NCBI RefSeq assembly: GCF_024347335.1
Contig: NZ_AP025464.1
Coordinates: 620,001-684,000 of the forward strand
Reading direction: 5' to 3'
Origin: Vibrio celticus
GTDB lineage: Bacteria > Pseudomonadota > Gammaproteobacteria > Enterobacterales > Vibrionaceae
DNA: 64,000 bases
This document shows positions 28,773-37,856 of this stretch, in pieces (within the stretch, counting starts at the first letter, position 1; each line of letters begins with the position of its first letter). Made by a program: the position numbers and the translations under genes. A model generated the notes under the pieces. The model did not search any database and was not told the origin of the DNA. It saw only the letters and a program-made list of their open reading frames with translations.

Positions 28773-28823
28773 AAGCGGACTCGAAACCTAAAAATATATC
28801 TACTTAGGCTTTGTGTCCGCTTT
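28773..28823. repeat. Module-border hairpin H2
   Basis: AAGCGGAC, AAACCTAA, loop, TTAGGCTTTG, GTCCGCTT. The longest stem of the group; outer arms equal those of H4 at 9437-9471. Confidence 0.65.
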
Positions 28824-28866
28824 TGGCGCAGATAGAGATAAGATCTCGATACGCCACATGTGGTTT

Positions 28867-29130
28867 TTATCTCTCGCCAACCTTGTGGAACCAACGTTTG
28901 ATATAAGTCTTGAATTGCCTGCGGCCAAAGGAGTCGTAACCTCCTTTCTTGGCTAGATCATTGCGGAAGCAAGACCGAACGTAGTTACGTAGATAAGCTC
29001 TGCCTTTCATCGGAGCATACCTTTCCTCGTATTGATAAATACTGTCTTCCAGCACAGCCAAATATGCACTCATATTGCCGTTCTTAAGTTCACTTGTGTT
29101 GTGTTCGATAATATTATTGAAGTTTTCCAT
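28867..29130 (-). CDS. Hypothetical protein, 87 aa
   Basis: Not recognised. Basic, helical protein (MENFNNIIEHNTSELKNGNM ... RRQFKTYIKRWFHKVGER) without membrane segment or signal peptide. A ribosome site AAGGT lies before the ATG on the minus strand. It is the last of several small minus-strand genes between the Avs-like gene and the WYL regulator. The C-terminus, rich in Arg/Lys/aromatic residues, may bind nucleic acid. Confidence 0.55.
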   Translation of the reverse strand: MENFNNIIEHNTSELKNGNMSAYLAVLEDSIYQYEERYAPMKGRAYLRNYVRSCFRNDLAKKGGYDSFGRRQFKTYIKRWFHKVGER

Positions 29131-29337
29131 GACCTTATCCTTAATGATTAATTAAAAGTAATCCCTGTACAGCGAAGTGCTATCTAACAGGGTTATTACT
29201 TTGTTAAGAGTCACGGACAAAACTTGAAATACCGTAAGAGGCTTTTAGTTACCCCCGCAGTCTGCACCACTTGACCATATGGTTTGTTCTTGTCGATATA
29301 AAAAAACAGAAACATGCGTCCCTGCTTTATTGATTAA

Positions 29338-29580
29338 CTAGTCCTCCAGTACCTCATCAATCAAAATTCCTGCTGAAAATCCGCAGATTGTCCCAATTAA
29401 CATTCCATATGGCCCACCAAATCGAAGGCCTATAGCACCACCAAGCTGAGCAGCTTTAAATCCTAATTCTTTCCTACTTTTAGATAGAGTCTCTGATCCT
29501 TTTTGTGGTTCAGAATAGTTGTCTTTATCCACGTACTTACTCCTTTTCTGTAGATATGATACGAAAAGGGCCATGCTCAA
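29338..29580 (-). CDS. Small glycine-rich membrane-type protein, 80 aa
   Basis: Not recognised as a named family. The C-terminal half is a glycine-zipper-like hydrophobic segment (GAIGLRFGGPYGMLIGTICG, then FSAGILIDEV), as seen in small membrane-associated or bacteriocin-like proteins. The N-terminal half is charged. No clear signal peptide. A start inside, rather than MSMALFVSYLQ at 29580, is possible. Neighbour of the zinc-ribbon gene on the same strand. Confidence 0.5.
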   Translation of the reverse strand: MSMALFVSYLQKRSKYVDKDNYSEPQKGSETLSKSRKELGFKAAQLGGAIGLRFGGPYGMLIGTICGFSAGILIDEVLED

Positions 29581-29618
29581 TGAAGAACATGACCCCTTAG
29601 ATTTTTACCAATACAGCT

Positions 29619-29720
29619 TTAGTGAGAGTGACCGCACACCTGACAGCTACCATCATCATATGCACGCTCACCACATGCAGGACAGGTTTTAACTAGTGTT
29701 GTTATTGATTTAATCGCCAT
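29619..29720 (-). CDS. 33-residue zinc-ribbon protein
   Basis: Small frame ATG at 29720 to TAA at 29619, preceded by AAGGAACC on the minus strand with good spacing. The product starts MAIKSITTLVKTCPACGERA and ends CQVCGHSH, with two CxxC pairs ten residues apart, a compact zinc ribbon. Below the usual size cut-off of gene callers. Role unknown. Confidence 0.65.
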   Translation of the reverse strand: MAIKSITTLVKTCPACGERAYDDGSCQVCGHSH

Positions 29721-29834
29721 GTAAAGGTTCCTTCTTGTTGGTTTATTAGGGTGTTGCAGAGCTCATTGATACCTCAGCCTAGAGAGTTCCAATTTCGAAA
29801 CTGAGATATCGTGAGCCAAGCTCCGCAACAAAAC

Positions 29835-30092
29835 TTATTGTGCTTTACCTTTCGGGGTATCTGGGCTGCATTGAGTCACATCAGTGACATGACCATTCAT
29901 TGTTCCACAGGCATCGGCATACCACTCAATACGTTGGCCAGACTGAGAGTAAACTTGTTTACCTGCTTTCCCATTCCAGGATTTTTCTATCTTCGAAATG
30001 TCAGCCGGATTACCGCCGAGCGTACCGCCAGCGAATGATGATGTGGTAACGAATAGACACGATAGACCTAGCAGGATGATTGATTTTTTCAT
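29835..30092 (-). CDS. Small secreted protein, 85 aa
   Basis: Starts with a clear signal peptide, MKKSIILLGLSCLFVTTSSF, with a cleavage site after AFAG-like residues (SSFAGG). The mature part of about 63 residues has two cysteines that may form a disulphide in the periplasm (DACGTMNG and DVTQCSP). AAGGAAACAAC precedes the ATG. No family recognised. Confidence 0.65.
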   Translation of the reverse strand: MKKSIILLGLSCLFVTTSSFAGGTLGGNPADISKIEKSWNGKAGKQVYSQSGQRIEWYADACGTMNGHVTDVTQCSPDTPKGKAQ

Positions 30093-30350
30093 TGTGTTGT
30101 TTCCTTGAATACGTCATGACGCCATCGGTAAAGGCACCGAAAGCGAGAATGGTTAATAGTTTAAAGAGGGTGATCGACAGGTAATGTCGAGACGAGTGAA
30201 TCAATTTCACTCAAGTTACATATGCCTTGTCAGACATACGCTTTGGCGACCAATAAAAGCTATAGCAATATCAGTAACCTTATGAAGTTTCGCTAGAAAT
30301 AATCGGATTCTCTCAAAGCACGACATGCCCTGACGAGTGGTCTATCTAAA

Positions 30351-31241
30351 ATGCGTAGCATGAAAGAACACGACACCCTAGCGAAAAGACTTGGTATTAT
30401 TTTGACCCGTTTGAATACGGGAGAACGGCTATGTCTGGAAGAATTGAGGCGAGAGTTCGGTGTGAGTGAAAGAACCCTGCAGCGGGATTTCAATGAGCGA
30501 TTAAATTACCTCCCTATTCAACGCGAAGGTGCATGTTATTTTCTTGATCCAAAAGTCTTGGGTAAGCAGACTAGCCACGAAATATCAACATTACTTGCCA
30601 ACATGGGACTAGACACCCTGTTTTCGGGCAAGCACTACCTGAGTAACGGAGTGCTTAACAACAAATCGACGCCGCCGTTTCTATTCAAGAACCCACGGAT
30701 TGAAGACATCAGCGAAAACGCTTCTATGTTCCAGAAACTTATCGAATCGGTTCAACTACGGCACGTAATCAGCTTTGTCTGCGATGGACAGGCCTATGAT
30801 CAGTTCCACCCATACCGGTTGGTGAACGATAGAGGACTCTGGTATCTCGCCGGAGCACACAGAAACCGCCTAGATTTACTCAGAGTTGCCAGAATTTCCG
30901 AGTTAGTCCGATATGAGGACAAATACTCTCCCGATACTAACGTCGAGCAGATCATCACTGGTTGGCGATCAGATGTTGAGTCAATAACTCCTGTCGACGT
31001 GGTTATACAGATTCGAGGACGCATTGCCGATGCCTTCTTCAATGAAAGCACCGACCATGATTTTCGAGTGTTGAAAGTACTGAATTCCGGAGACGTATTA
31101 GCCTGTAACCAAACCAATAACATTCCACACTTGCTTCGTCAGCTAAAGGCGTGGCTTCCTGATGCAGAGGTATTGTCACCCGACTGGTTACGGTACCAGT
31201 TGAAGCAAGAACTTCAGATCTACCTGAACACCGTCATGTAA
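30351..31241 (+). CDS. WYL-domain transcriptional regulator
   Basis: 296 residues: an N-terminal DeoR-type helix-turn-helix (CLEELRREFGVSERTLQRDF, about 28-48) and a WYL domain around residues 130-190 with FHPYRLVNDRGLWYLAGAHR. WYL regulators often control defence and mobile-element genes by sensing a ligand or nucleic acid. Start at 30351, with ATG 30360 as alternative. It is divergent from the small minus-strand genes and alone in its orientation here, so it may control them or the defence genes of the island; that is inference. Confidence 0.85.
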   Translation: MRSMKEHDTLAKRLGIILTRLNTGERLCLEELRREFGVSERTLQRDFNERLNYLPIQREGACYFLDPKVLGKQTSHEISTLLANMGLDTLFSGKHYLSNGVLNNKSTPPFLFKNPRIEDISENASMFQKLIESVQLRHVISFVCDGQAYDQFHPYRLVNDRGLWYLAGAHRNRLDLLRVARISELVRYEDKYSPDTNVEQIITGWRSDVESITPVDVVIQIRGRIADAFFNESTDHDFRVLKVLNSGDVLACNQTNNIPHLLRQLKAWLPDAEVLSPDWLRYQLKQELQIYLNTVM

Positions 31242-32013
31242 AAGCCACAGTTCCTAGTCAATCACCGTCTAAATCTTGGTGTTGGCTGGCATCTCCGTCG
31301 TAGACATCCCGCTACATAATCAAGCCGCGAGTTACCCAACTCCTCGGCCCTAGCCTTGAACATTCCAGTATGAACCATTTTCTTGTCTTTCCATGCTCCG
31401 CATGCAAAGCCCTTGACTTGATGGAATCGTAGACTGATACCGAATAAGGGAAAACTTAAAACGTTGCCATTTTTTAGTACATCCTAATAAACTAATAAAT
31501 AACCCGCTAGGGGCCGAATTGTTAATAATATATAGCTATTGAAATTACAGATTCAATCACCTCTGGCTATCGTTAGAGTGCATCACGTTTAACGAAAGTT
31601 GTCCGTTTGGCGATCCATTACCCTTCCTCATTGCCAGTAATGGTAATGGGGCCGGAATAGCCGATTACTAATCCGTCCCCCATCAACCGGCCAGTTCACC
31701 TTATAACAATGTGATTTAGGCTCCGTGGCCGCTTTGACCTTCCACAAACACAACGCACCTGTTTTCAGCCCTTACTTTTACATGTAGCCATGAGTCGAAC
31801 GCTAACTTTCTCGGGAATTTTCCCTGACAGTTCCAACTACTGATTTGACACAAGGTCATTCAGATCTCCTCCTTTGGCTTTGAAGTTCAAGGATTTTCTA
31901 ATCCCTTGGCTTAGTAACCTGTAATGAAAAGGCAAAAGCCATCACACCTTGTTTTCACTGGTATGATGGCTTGTCCAATTCACAGACCAGAACAACGTGA
32001 AAATTTCTCCTGT
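31242..32013. other. Intergenic stretch of about 770 nt in the island
   Basis: I find no gene with start, ribosome site and sensible product on either strand. Near 31630-31670 there is an imperfect inverted repeat (GCCAGTAATGG and nearby complement). A terminator hairpin closes the right end at 31936-31972. Confidence 0.4.
31936..31972 (-). terminator. Terminator after the DUF2787 gene
   Basis: Nine-base arms AAGCCATCA / TGATGGCTT, then TTTTGCCTTTTC on the minus strand, 42 nt beyond the stop at 32014. Confidence 0.7.
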
Positions 32014-32466
32014 TCATTTCTTGTCCCGGTCTGGTACTTGGTTCCAGTCAACAGTTAGCTTAACGTCATCGTAAGCTTCCATTTCTACATAACTGATAAA
32101 GTTAGCCTGGTAGGTGTTAAAGAAGTCTTGAACATCTGGCCTGCTTAGTGGCACTTCCCCCATGAACCGTATAAAGGCAACACCGTGAATCACATCGAAA
32201 TCAACTTCTTTCTCAAGTTCGGAGTAAAGGCCAGCATAGGAAAAGTCCGTCAGGTAAGACAGATACCAGCAGTCACCTTTCTTTTCGAAACGTAACTCGA
32301 TTGGGTGGAATCCTCCATCTTCAGTGGAATATAAACTATCACTGTAATTAAGCGTAATTGCGGTAACATCATCGCTAATTTGATGTTCACCGACTTCATC
32401 ATTGATTAGTTGTTTAAAAGCGTCAGACACAGGTATCCCTAGCTTTTCGCCATAGGTCAGTTTCAT
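32014..32466 (-). CDS. DUF2787 family protein
   Basis: 150 residues beginning MKLTYGEKLGIPVSDAFKQL and containing DGGFHPIELRFEKKGDCWYL, SYLTDFSYAG and FISYVEMEAYDDVKLTVDW, the pattern of DUF2787, a family common on integrative elements of Vibrio and relatives. Function unknown. It is last in a three-gene same-strand group (33508 to 32014) and is followed by a hairpin terminator. Confidence 0.75.
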   Translation of the reverse strand: MKLTYGEKLGIPVSDAFKQLINDEVGEHQISDDVTAITLNYSDSLYSTEDGGFHPIELRFEKKGDCWYLSYLTDFSYAGLYSELEKEVDFDVIHGVAFIRFMGEVPLSRPDVQDFFNTYQANFISYVEMEAYDDVKLTVDWNQVPDRDKK

Positions 32467-32531
32467 AATAATTGCTCTTTGATTTTACGTGTACTGCACT
32501 CTTGGTTTGTGCGCAGTATGAAAGGGGGGTT

Positions 32532-33089
32532 TTATGCAGTGGTTTTAGGGGTTCCGTCAGCGTCAACTAATGCGATCAGTTCATCACAACGTACATCAAA
32601 ATCTGGCGACAGAACGTGAAGAAACAAACTATTTGGCGCAGCCTTTATTAGTCCCATCGCATCAGATCTTAGCGTACTAGCTATAAATGATGGATTATTC
32701 GCACTTCCGCCGATTATTGCTGGTTTTAACACTGTACTTTTAAATGATTTATCTTTGTACTCCTTAAGAATATTTATCAGTTTTTTCATTGGAATAAGCT
32801 CTTTGGTGAATAATCCCCCACTGTCATTACCCGTTAGCTTTAGATACAGTTCTTCATCTCCTCTCATTTTGACCAAGTCGAAATAAATGCAACTTTCGCT
32901 CTTTGGACTAAGCTTTTTTGCTTTCCCAGATAACAGAATGGAAGTATTCTCACACTCTATTGCTTCCTGATTATCTTGGTCTTGTGTCTCTTGTACTTTC
33001 TCCGGTTCCGCTCCTGTCTGTAAACTTTCTTCCATAACTTCGATTTCACTATCGGCTTTATTTTTATTGCTGGCGATTTTGCGGGACAT
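32532..33089 (-). CDS. Hypothetical protein, 185 aa
   Basis: Not recognised. The first 55 residues are polar and probably disordered (acidic, Gln-rich); the rest looks like a compact alpha/beta domain with SCIYFDLVKMRGDEELYLKL and KPAIIGGSANNPSFI. No signal peptide. It sits 65 nt before the DUF2787 gene and 29 nt after the 129-residue gene, so the three likely form one transcript. The pairing with DUF2787 is the main clue to role. Confidence 0.6.
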   Translation of the reverse strand: MSRKIASNKNKADSEIEVMEESLQTGAEPEKVQETQDQDNQEAIECENTSILLSGKAKKLSPKSESCIYFDLVKMRGDEELYLKLTGNDSGGLFTKELIPMKKLINILKEYKDKSFKSTVLKPAIIGGSANNPSFIASTLRSDAMGLIKAAPNSLFLHVLSPDFDVRCDELIALVDADGTPKTTA

Positions 33090-33118
33090 AAATACTTATC
33101 CTTATTGTTTGGCTTGAG

Positions 33119-33508
33119 TTATAACGATTCTGCGTGCGGTAACAAAATCCGTACAGGGTGAGACGTATTTGATATTGGACTAACTAAATAAACGCCGCCC
33201 CCTGCTGATGTGATGATTGCAAGGGCAATTATAAAACCCGTGTCAATACTGTTAATTAGGTAAACTGTTTCGGGGTAGTTTTGTACAAAACGAATAAGGT
33301 GCTGAACACTCTCCGGTTGCTGACTAATGGTTTCATCCGTATCTGACTCTTCGATTAATATCAGGCTAGTGCTGACTTCTTGCCAGAATTCGGTAGTAAT
33401 TACATCATCAAATTCGAATGGTTCAGTCATGTGGTGTCGTAAAGCTGCTATCGTCACTTCTGGTAGAGGCAATGAATCAAGCTCATTAAATTGTGTAATT
33501 ATTTTCAT
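33119..33508 (-). CDS. Hypothetical protein, 129 aa
   Basis: Not recognised. Acidic protein starting MKIITQFNELDSLPLPEVTI with a hydrophobic patch late in the chain (SIDTGFIIALAIITSAGGGV) that is more like a buried strand pair than a membrane helix. Upstream gene of the DUF2787 group. A ribosome site (ATGGAG) precedes the ATG on the minus strand. Confidence 0.6.
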   Translation of the reverse strand: MKIITQFNELDSLPLPEVTIAALRHHMTEPFEFDDVITTEFWQEVSTSLILIEESDTDETISQQPESVQHLIRFVQNYPETVYLINSIDTGFIIALAIITSAGGGVYLVSPISNTSHPVRILLPHAESL

Positions 33509-33530
33509 TTTCTAAACTCCATATATGAGA

Positions 33531-33561
33531 AAGCCCGAACTCATTCGTTGAGTTCGGGCTT
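33531..33561 (-). terminator. Terminator after the integrase
   Basis: Thirteen-base perfect arms AAGCCCGAACTCA / TGAGTTCGGGCTT with a five-base loop, 27 nt beyond the integrase stop. Confidence 0.8.
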
Positions 33562-34164
33562 GATATGTTGATTTAATATTGAAGCGATTAGGCTTCGTCG
33601 ATTAATTGGATTAGAACTTGCGAAGATTGACGAAGAGACTCATTCCCAGCTCTCGCATAACGCATTGTGCTACTAATGGACTTATGGCCGAGAAGTTGCT
33701 TTAGCACACCAACATCAACGCCTGCAGATATAAGTGATGATGCATAAGAGTGACGCGCCGTATGAAAAACGATCTGTTCGGGTTCTTTAAGCATCAATTC
33801 TTTTTTGATCTTGTTGAATAAATGTCGAGGTTGGCTTATGTGTGACTTTTCTTTTTGCCCTGGAAATACATATGGGTTCCCCTTCTTCTTGAGCCTTAGC
33901 AAAAACCGAAACTCTTGAATCGCCTGGGGTGTAAGCTGGATCTGGTGTTGAAATCCATTCTTTGAGTCTTCCCTTGGTATACGCATCACACCATTTTCAA
34001 GGTCAATATTTGGCCAACGAGCAGCCCTGAGACTGCGTTCTCTGCATCCCAGCATGAAAAGCAGAATAATAAACCGGCTACGAATAGGACAATAATCCGG
34101 TTTTCTTAGCTCTTCGAAAATCCGTTTTATCTCCTGAGGCGATAGCCATCGCTCCCTAGCTCCT

Positions 34165-34172
34165 GTTTCTGG
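34165..34172. repeat. 8-bp target duplication of the IS66-family element (left)
   Basis: GTTTCTGG, repeated exactly at 36518-36525; 8 bp is the usual IS66 value. Confidence 0.92.
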
Positions 34173-34247
34173 GTAAGCGTCTAATTAACCACACGTTCTA
34201 ATTCCAACCAGCCTTTGTCATAGTTTTTCCAACCTAACGGAGGAACT

Positions 34248-34547
34248 ATGACTCAATCTGAAAAACACCAACATTGGACGACCATTGTCTCTAACCAGCA
34301 AGAAAGCGGACTTTCTGTTCCGCAGTTTTGCAAAGAGCACGACATCAATTACGCCACTTTTCATTATTGGTTGAAGAAACTCAAACAAACTGATGATGAA
34401 CAAATCGCCCACCAAGTGGTAATGAATGATCGTCCATCATTAAGTGCAGAGACGGTTGTTGTTCATCTACCGAATGGACTTAAAGCAGAGCTGCCGACCT
34501 CGTTATCACTGACACAAATTCAAACTTGGCTTAAGGCGCTGCAATGA
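34248..34547 (+). CDS. tnpA: IS66 accessory protein TnpA
   Basis: 99 residues with an N-terminal helix-turn-helix (GLSVPQFCKEHDINYATFHYWLKKL), the typical IS66 OrfA needed for transposition along with TnpB and TnpC. Start ATG at 34248 follows GGAGGAACT. The stop overlaps the tnpB start as ATGA. Confidence 0.88.
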   Translation: MTQSEKHQHWTTIVSNQQESGLSVPQFCKEHDINYATFHYWLKKLKQTDDEQIAHQVVMNDRPSLSAETVVVHLPNGLKAELPTSLSLTQIQTWLKALQ

Positions 34548-34897
34548 TCCCAAGTGGTGCCGTTTATCTCGTCTCGGTATTACCGACATGAGAAAGTCGA
34601 TTGATGGTCTGTCTCTCATTGTCGCAGACGTGTTAGAAATGGATCCATTAAGCAGCGCGTGGTTCATCTTTGCAATCGTGGCCGAGATAAAATCAAAATT
34701 CTCTTTGGGACACCAACGGATTTTGGCTCTACTATCGCCGATTAGAGAAAGGCCGCTTTAAATGGCCCAGACCTACAGCAGCGGGTCATATCCATATCTC
34801 AACTCAACAACTTAACTGGCTATTATCTGGGCTGAATCTTGAAAACCCTAAGGCTCATCAGCCCTTTATGGTCGAGAAGTGTGAGCTAGAATACTGA
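34544..34897 (+). pseudogene. tnpB: IS66 accessory protein TnpB, frame broken three times
   Basis: Translation by pieces gives the IS66 Orf2 protein: MIPSGAVYLVS, then ITDMRKSIDGLSLIVADVLE, then NRGRDKIKIL, then GFWLYYRRLEKGRFKWPRP. Each break is one base missing from a run: GG at 34576-34577, TTT at 34669-34671 and TTT at 34704-34706. With those bases added back the frame is about 118 residues, normal for the family. Confidence 0.88.
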
Positions 34898-34970
34898 TCA
34901 TCATATTGGGCTTGAACGATCCTTTTTCGCTGTCAGACTAAGTGGAAATGATAGATAACGAGCCCTAACC

Positions 34971-36490
34971 ATGACCGAACTTCCTGATGATGTAGAACAA
35001 CTCAAAGCGATGCTGCTTAAGCTACAGGAAGAGAACAGTGCACTCAAAAAGACGGTCGACACTCAAGCTGAGGAAGTCGTTGAGTTAGAAAACAAAATGC
35101 AGTTGCTCCTTGAGCAGCTTAACTTGAGTAAATCAAACGCTTCTCGGCCAAAAGCGAAAAAGAGCCCAAAGGCACTTTCAACGAAGCCGAGCAGCAGAAT
35201 GCATTACCAAACCAGCTCCCAAGCATCATAAGAAGGGCCGAAAGTGCTCCCTGCAGAGTTAGAGCGTGAAGTACATCAGCACACTCAATGCCCCTTACTG
35301 TGAATGCTGTAATGAACCGCTGCATGAATGCGGTACCGAAGTCTCGGAAGAGCTAAAATCATCCCTCAGAAAGTCAGCGTCGTGCGCCATGAGCGTACCA
35401 AGTACGCTTGCCGTCAGTGTGAAAAGACACAAACCAGCAGCAAAATTATCACAGCGCCTCGACCAGCCAATATGCTCCCGAAAGCATGGGTAGCCCTGAA
35501 GCTTTCGCCGCAGTCGTGACAGCGAAGTATGTTGATGCGCTGCCGCTGTATCGTCAGGTTGAGATTTTAAAACGTTCTGATATTGACTTAAGCCGTGGGA
35601 CGCTTGCCAACTGGTGTGTGCAACTGGGTAATAAGGTGAATGTCATCGTTGAAGCGATGAAAGCCCATTTACTGAATGAGAAGCTAATCTGCGCCGATGA
35701 AACCACCGTTCAAGTACTGCGAGAGCAAGACCGAAGTGCTCAGAGCAAATCTTACATGTGGGTCTATCGTAGCGGCGAGTTCGTCAAACAGCCTGTGGTG
35801 ATTTACGACTATCAACCAAGTCGAGCGGGACAATGCGTCAAAGACTTCTTAGGTGATTATTCCGGTTACCTGCTTACCGACGGTTATCAAGCTTATAACG
35901 GTCTCGACAATGTCAGCCAAGCCGGTTGCTTAGCGCATGTCAGGCGCAAATTTACTGATGCACAAAAGCCCAACCGAAGAAGAAATCAGGCCGTATTGAA
36001 AGGCAATTAACTTTATCGCCAAGCTTTATGGCATTGAGCAAGAAGCTAAAGGCTTAAGTGCTATCGAAAGGCAGCAGTTACGCCAACAAAATCAAAACCT
36101 ATCTTAGACAAGTTCCACGAGTGGTTGCTGGAAAGCCAGGAAAAAGTGCTACCGAAAAGTCAGCTCGGTGGCGCCATCAATTACACGGTCAATCAATGGC
36201 CTAAGTTGCTCACCTATCTAGAAGATGGCGACATCAGCATTGATAATAATGTGACTGAGCGAGACATCCGCCCGTTTACAACGGGCCGGAAAAACTGGAT
36301 GTTCTCAACCTCGGTTGAGGGCGCTACAGCAAGTGCCAACTTGTATAGCTTAGTGATGACGTGTCGGGCGAATAATATCAACCCGTATTACTACTTCGCA
36401 CACTTGTTCAAAGTGCTACCAACGCGATCCCTTCAAGACGATCTGAACGATCTTATGCCTTGGAACTTAGAAATAGATGAGGTTGAATAA
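34971..36490 (+). pseudogene. tnpC: IS66 transposase TnpC, frame broken repeatedly
   Basis: Pieces in three frames add up to a normal IS66 transposase of about 510 residues: a leucine-zipper-like coil at the N-terminus, a zinc-binding region (YCECCNEPLHECG, YACRQCEK), the DDE domain (LICADETTVQVLREQ, LLTDGYQAYNG, and the Glu in NNVTERDIRPF) and a C-terminal tail (FKVLPTRSLQDDLNDLMPW). Breaks are shortened runs at about 35135, 35354, 35488, 35967, 36000 and 36090 and one extra C at 35291-35294. Confidence 0.88.
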
Positions 36491-36517
36491 GGCCTCACTG
36501 CTTAATTAGACGCTTAC

Positions 36518-36525
36518 GTTTCTGG
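36518..36525. repeat. 8-bp target duplication of the IS66-family element (right)
   Basis: GTTTCTGG, same as 34165-34172. Confidence 0.92.
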
Positions 36526-37232
36526 AAACAACTTAACACGAGCCGCAACGTTGGGAATGGAGTACTCTTCTTCTATCATGCGGCCCATTAGCTTGAGCAA
36601 ACATAACACACGGTTAATTGTTGAACGACTTAGCTTCTTACCACGTAAATGAACCTTGTCTATCAATCCTGCGACCATGGACTGTATGTGTGAGACTCTA
36701 AGCTGGTCATAACTGATATCCCAAATTTCAACACAGTGGTTAAATCTTGCTATATCATGTCGCCAACTTTTCTTGCGTGACTTAGAAATTTTAATGAAGT
36801 GATTGTTGAAGTATTCGGATACAGTAGGTATGTCTGGTTTGACAGTTGAGTTTTTTGGATCTACTCCTTCAGCAACCATTAGCTTAGTACGTTGTGCTTG
36901 CTTCCTTGCATCCGCCAACGAAACTTCAGGAAACGTCCCAAGAGATAAAGAGCCTTTTCTACCATTCAAGGTATATCGAACCAGCCACTTCTTTCGCCCA
37001 TTCTTACCAACCAGAACCTTGAAGCCCGATAATTCGGAGCAGGAATACTCTGCTTCAGTGGATCGAGAATTAGGATCATTAGGCGGTAAACTCGCGATCT
37101 TATTAGTAGTAAATTTAAAGCGTTTCTCCATTGAGCAACCTCATTACATTAGAGACTGCTTTATTAATATAAATCTACACTTATTTTTAATCCGGATAGA
37201 TCATCAATACTTATACAAGTAAGAAAATAGAA

Positions 37233-37853
37233 CTACGCACCTCCAATCAATTCATTTATAGCCGCAGCTAGTTCAACACGATCTTCTTGAGATGCTGTTC
37301 TTAATTCCTCAACCAACTGTTTTATTCGGGTATCTTTAGTTGCTATTTCCTGTTTTTTCTTTAAAACCTTTTTTAATCTATATAATTTACATTTCTTGAT
37401 GGTCTCACAACCTTTATCATCAAGCCCTTCATATACAGCCCCATCATGAATTTCGACACTTTTGTAATAGTTATCAAAATGTGGATGAATTATCTTTATA
37501 TTACTCCCAGTTCTAGGGTAATAGGTAATGCTTTTAAATAGAACCTTCTTTTTACCTTTTGAGGTATTGCAACCTGGACAAGATAAAGCAAGATTTCTTG
37601 CATGAAAAGTAAACTGACTATACTCTGATTTAGGTATTATATGTTCGATATCTACTTCTTTTATATCAAACCCTAACTCCCAACGACAATAGCAACATTT
37701 ATTCTCCTGCTTTATTCTTAGATAATCAATTATATTCCCTTTAATCCCATCAAATACGGACTTAGTCCAATCATCATGTGATGTAAAATTACCTTGTATA
37801 ATTTTTTTTTCATCATTTGTAAACTTATAAGGGGTAGAAATCTTGCTATACAT
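37233..37853 (-). CDS. ptuB: Septu PtuB-like HNH endonuclease
   Basis: 206 residues. An HNH nuclease core is clear: CCYCRWEL (zinc pair), VDIEHIIPKS (catalytic His), then NLALSCPGCNTSKG (second zinc pair and Asn). The C-terminal 60 residues are helical and charged. It starts 3 nt after the stop of the ATPase gene, as ptuB follows ptuA in Septu operons. Septu is an ATPase-nuclease complex that limits phage growth; here that role is inferred from the pair and from the island context. Retron-associated Septu is ruled out by lack of a reverse transcriptase nearby. Confidence 0.8.
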   Translation of the reverse strand: MYSKISTPYKFTNDEKKIIQGNFTSHDDWTKSVFDGIKGNIIDYLRIKQENKCCYCRWELGFDIKEVDIEHIIPKSEYSQFTFHARNLALSCPGCNTSKGKKKVLFKSITYYPRTGSNIKIIHPHFDNYYKSVEIHDGAVYEGLDDKGCETIKKCKLYRLKKVLKKKQEIATKDTRIKQLVEELRTASQEDRVELAAAINELIGGA

Positions 37854-37856
37854 TGA

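Larger units (their letters stand above)
34173..36517 (+). mobile_element. IS66-family insertion sequence
   Basis: 2345 bp with 16-bp perfect terminal inverted repeats GTAAGCGTCTAATTAA and an exact 8-bp target duplication. It carries tnpA, tnpB and tnpC in the usual order. tnpA is whole; tnpB and tnpC are broken by about ten single-base changes, all but one a shortened homopolymer run. Confidence 0.95.
33588..37131 (-). pseudogene. P4-type tyrosine integrase, split by an IS66-family element
   Basis: The N-terminal part (36518-37131) holds a DUF4102-type arm-binding domain (KWLVRYTLNGRKGSLSLGTF) and core-binding region up to VKLFPET. The catalytic part (33588-34172) continues GARERWLSPQEIKRIF and has the Arg in GCRERSLRAARW, the HxxR in FHTARHSYASSL and Tyr in MRYARAG. 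Removing 34173-36517 and one 8-bp target copy restores a continuous frame of about 396 residues, normal for the family. Such integrases usually insert at tRNA 3' ends, matching the tRNA-Leu repeats here. As it stands the protein is cut. Confidence 0.9.

Noticed and set aside
29811..30210. Other frames across the small secreted protein gene
   Set aside because: No ribosome sites; the frame with a signal peptide explains the region.
34173..36517. Programmed frameshifting in tnpB/tnpC
   Set aside because: Many breaks at unrelated runs with both signs cannot be programmed; decay or consensus error is simpler.
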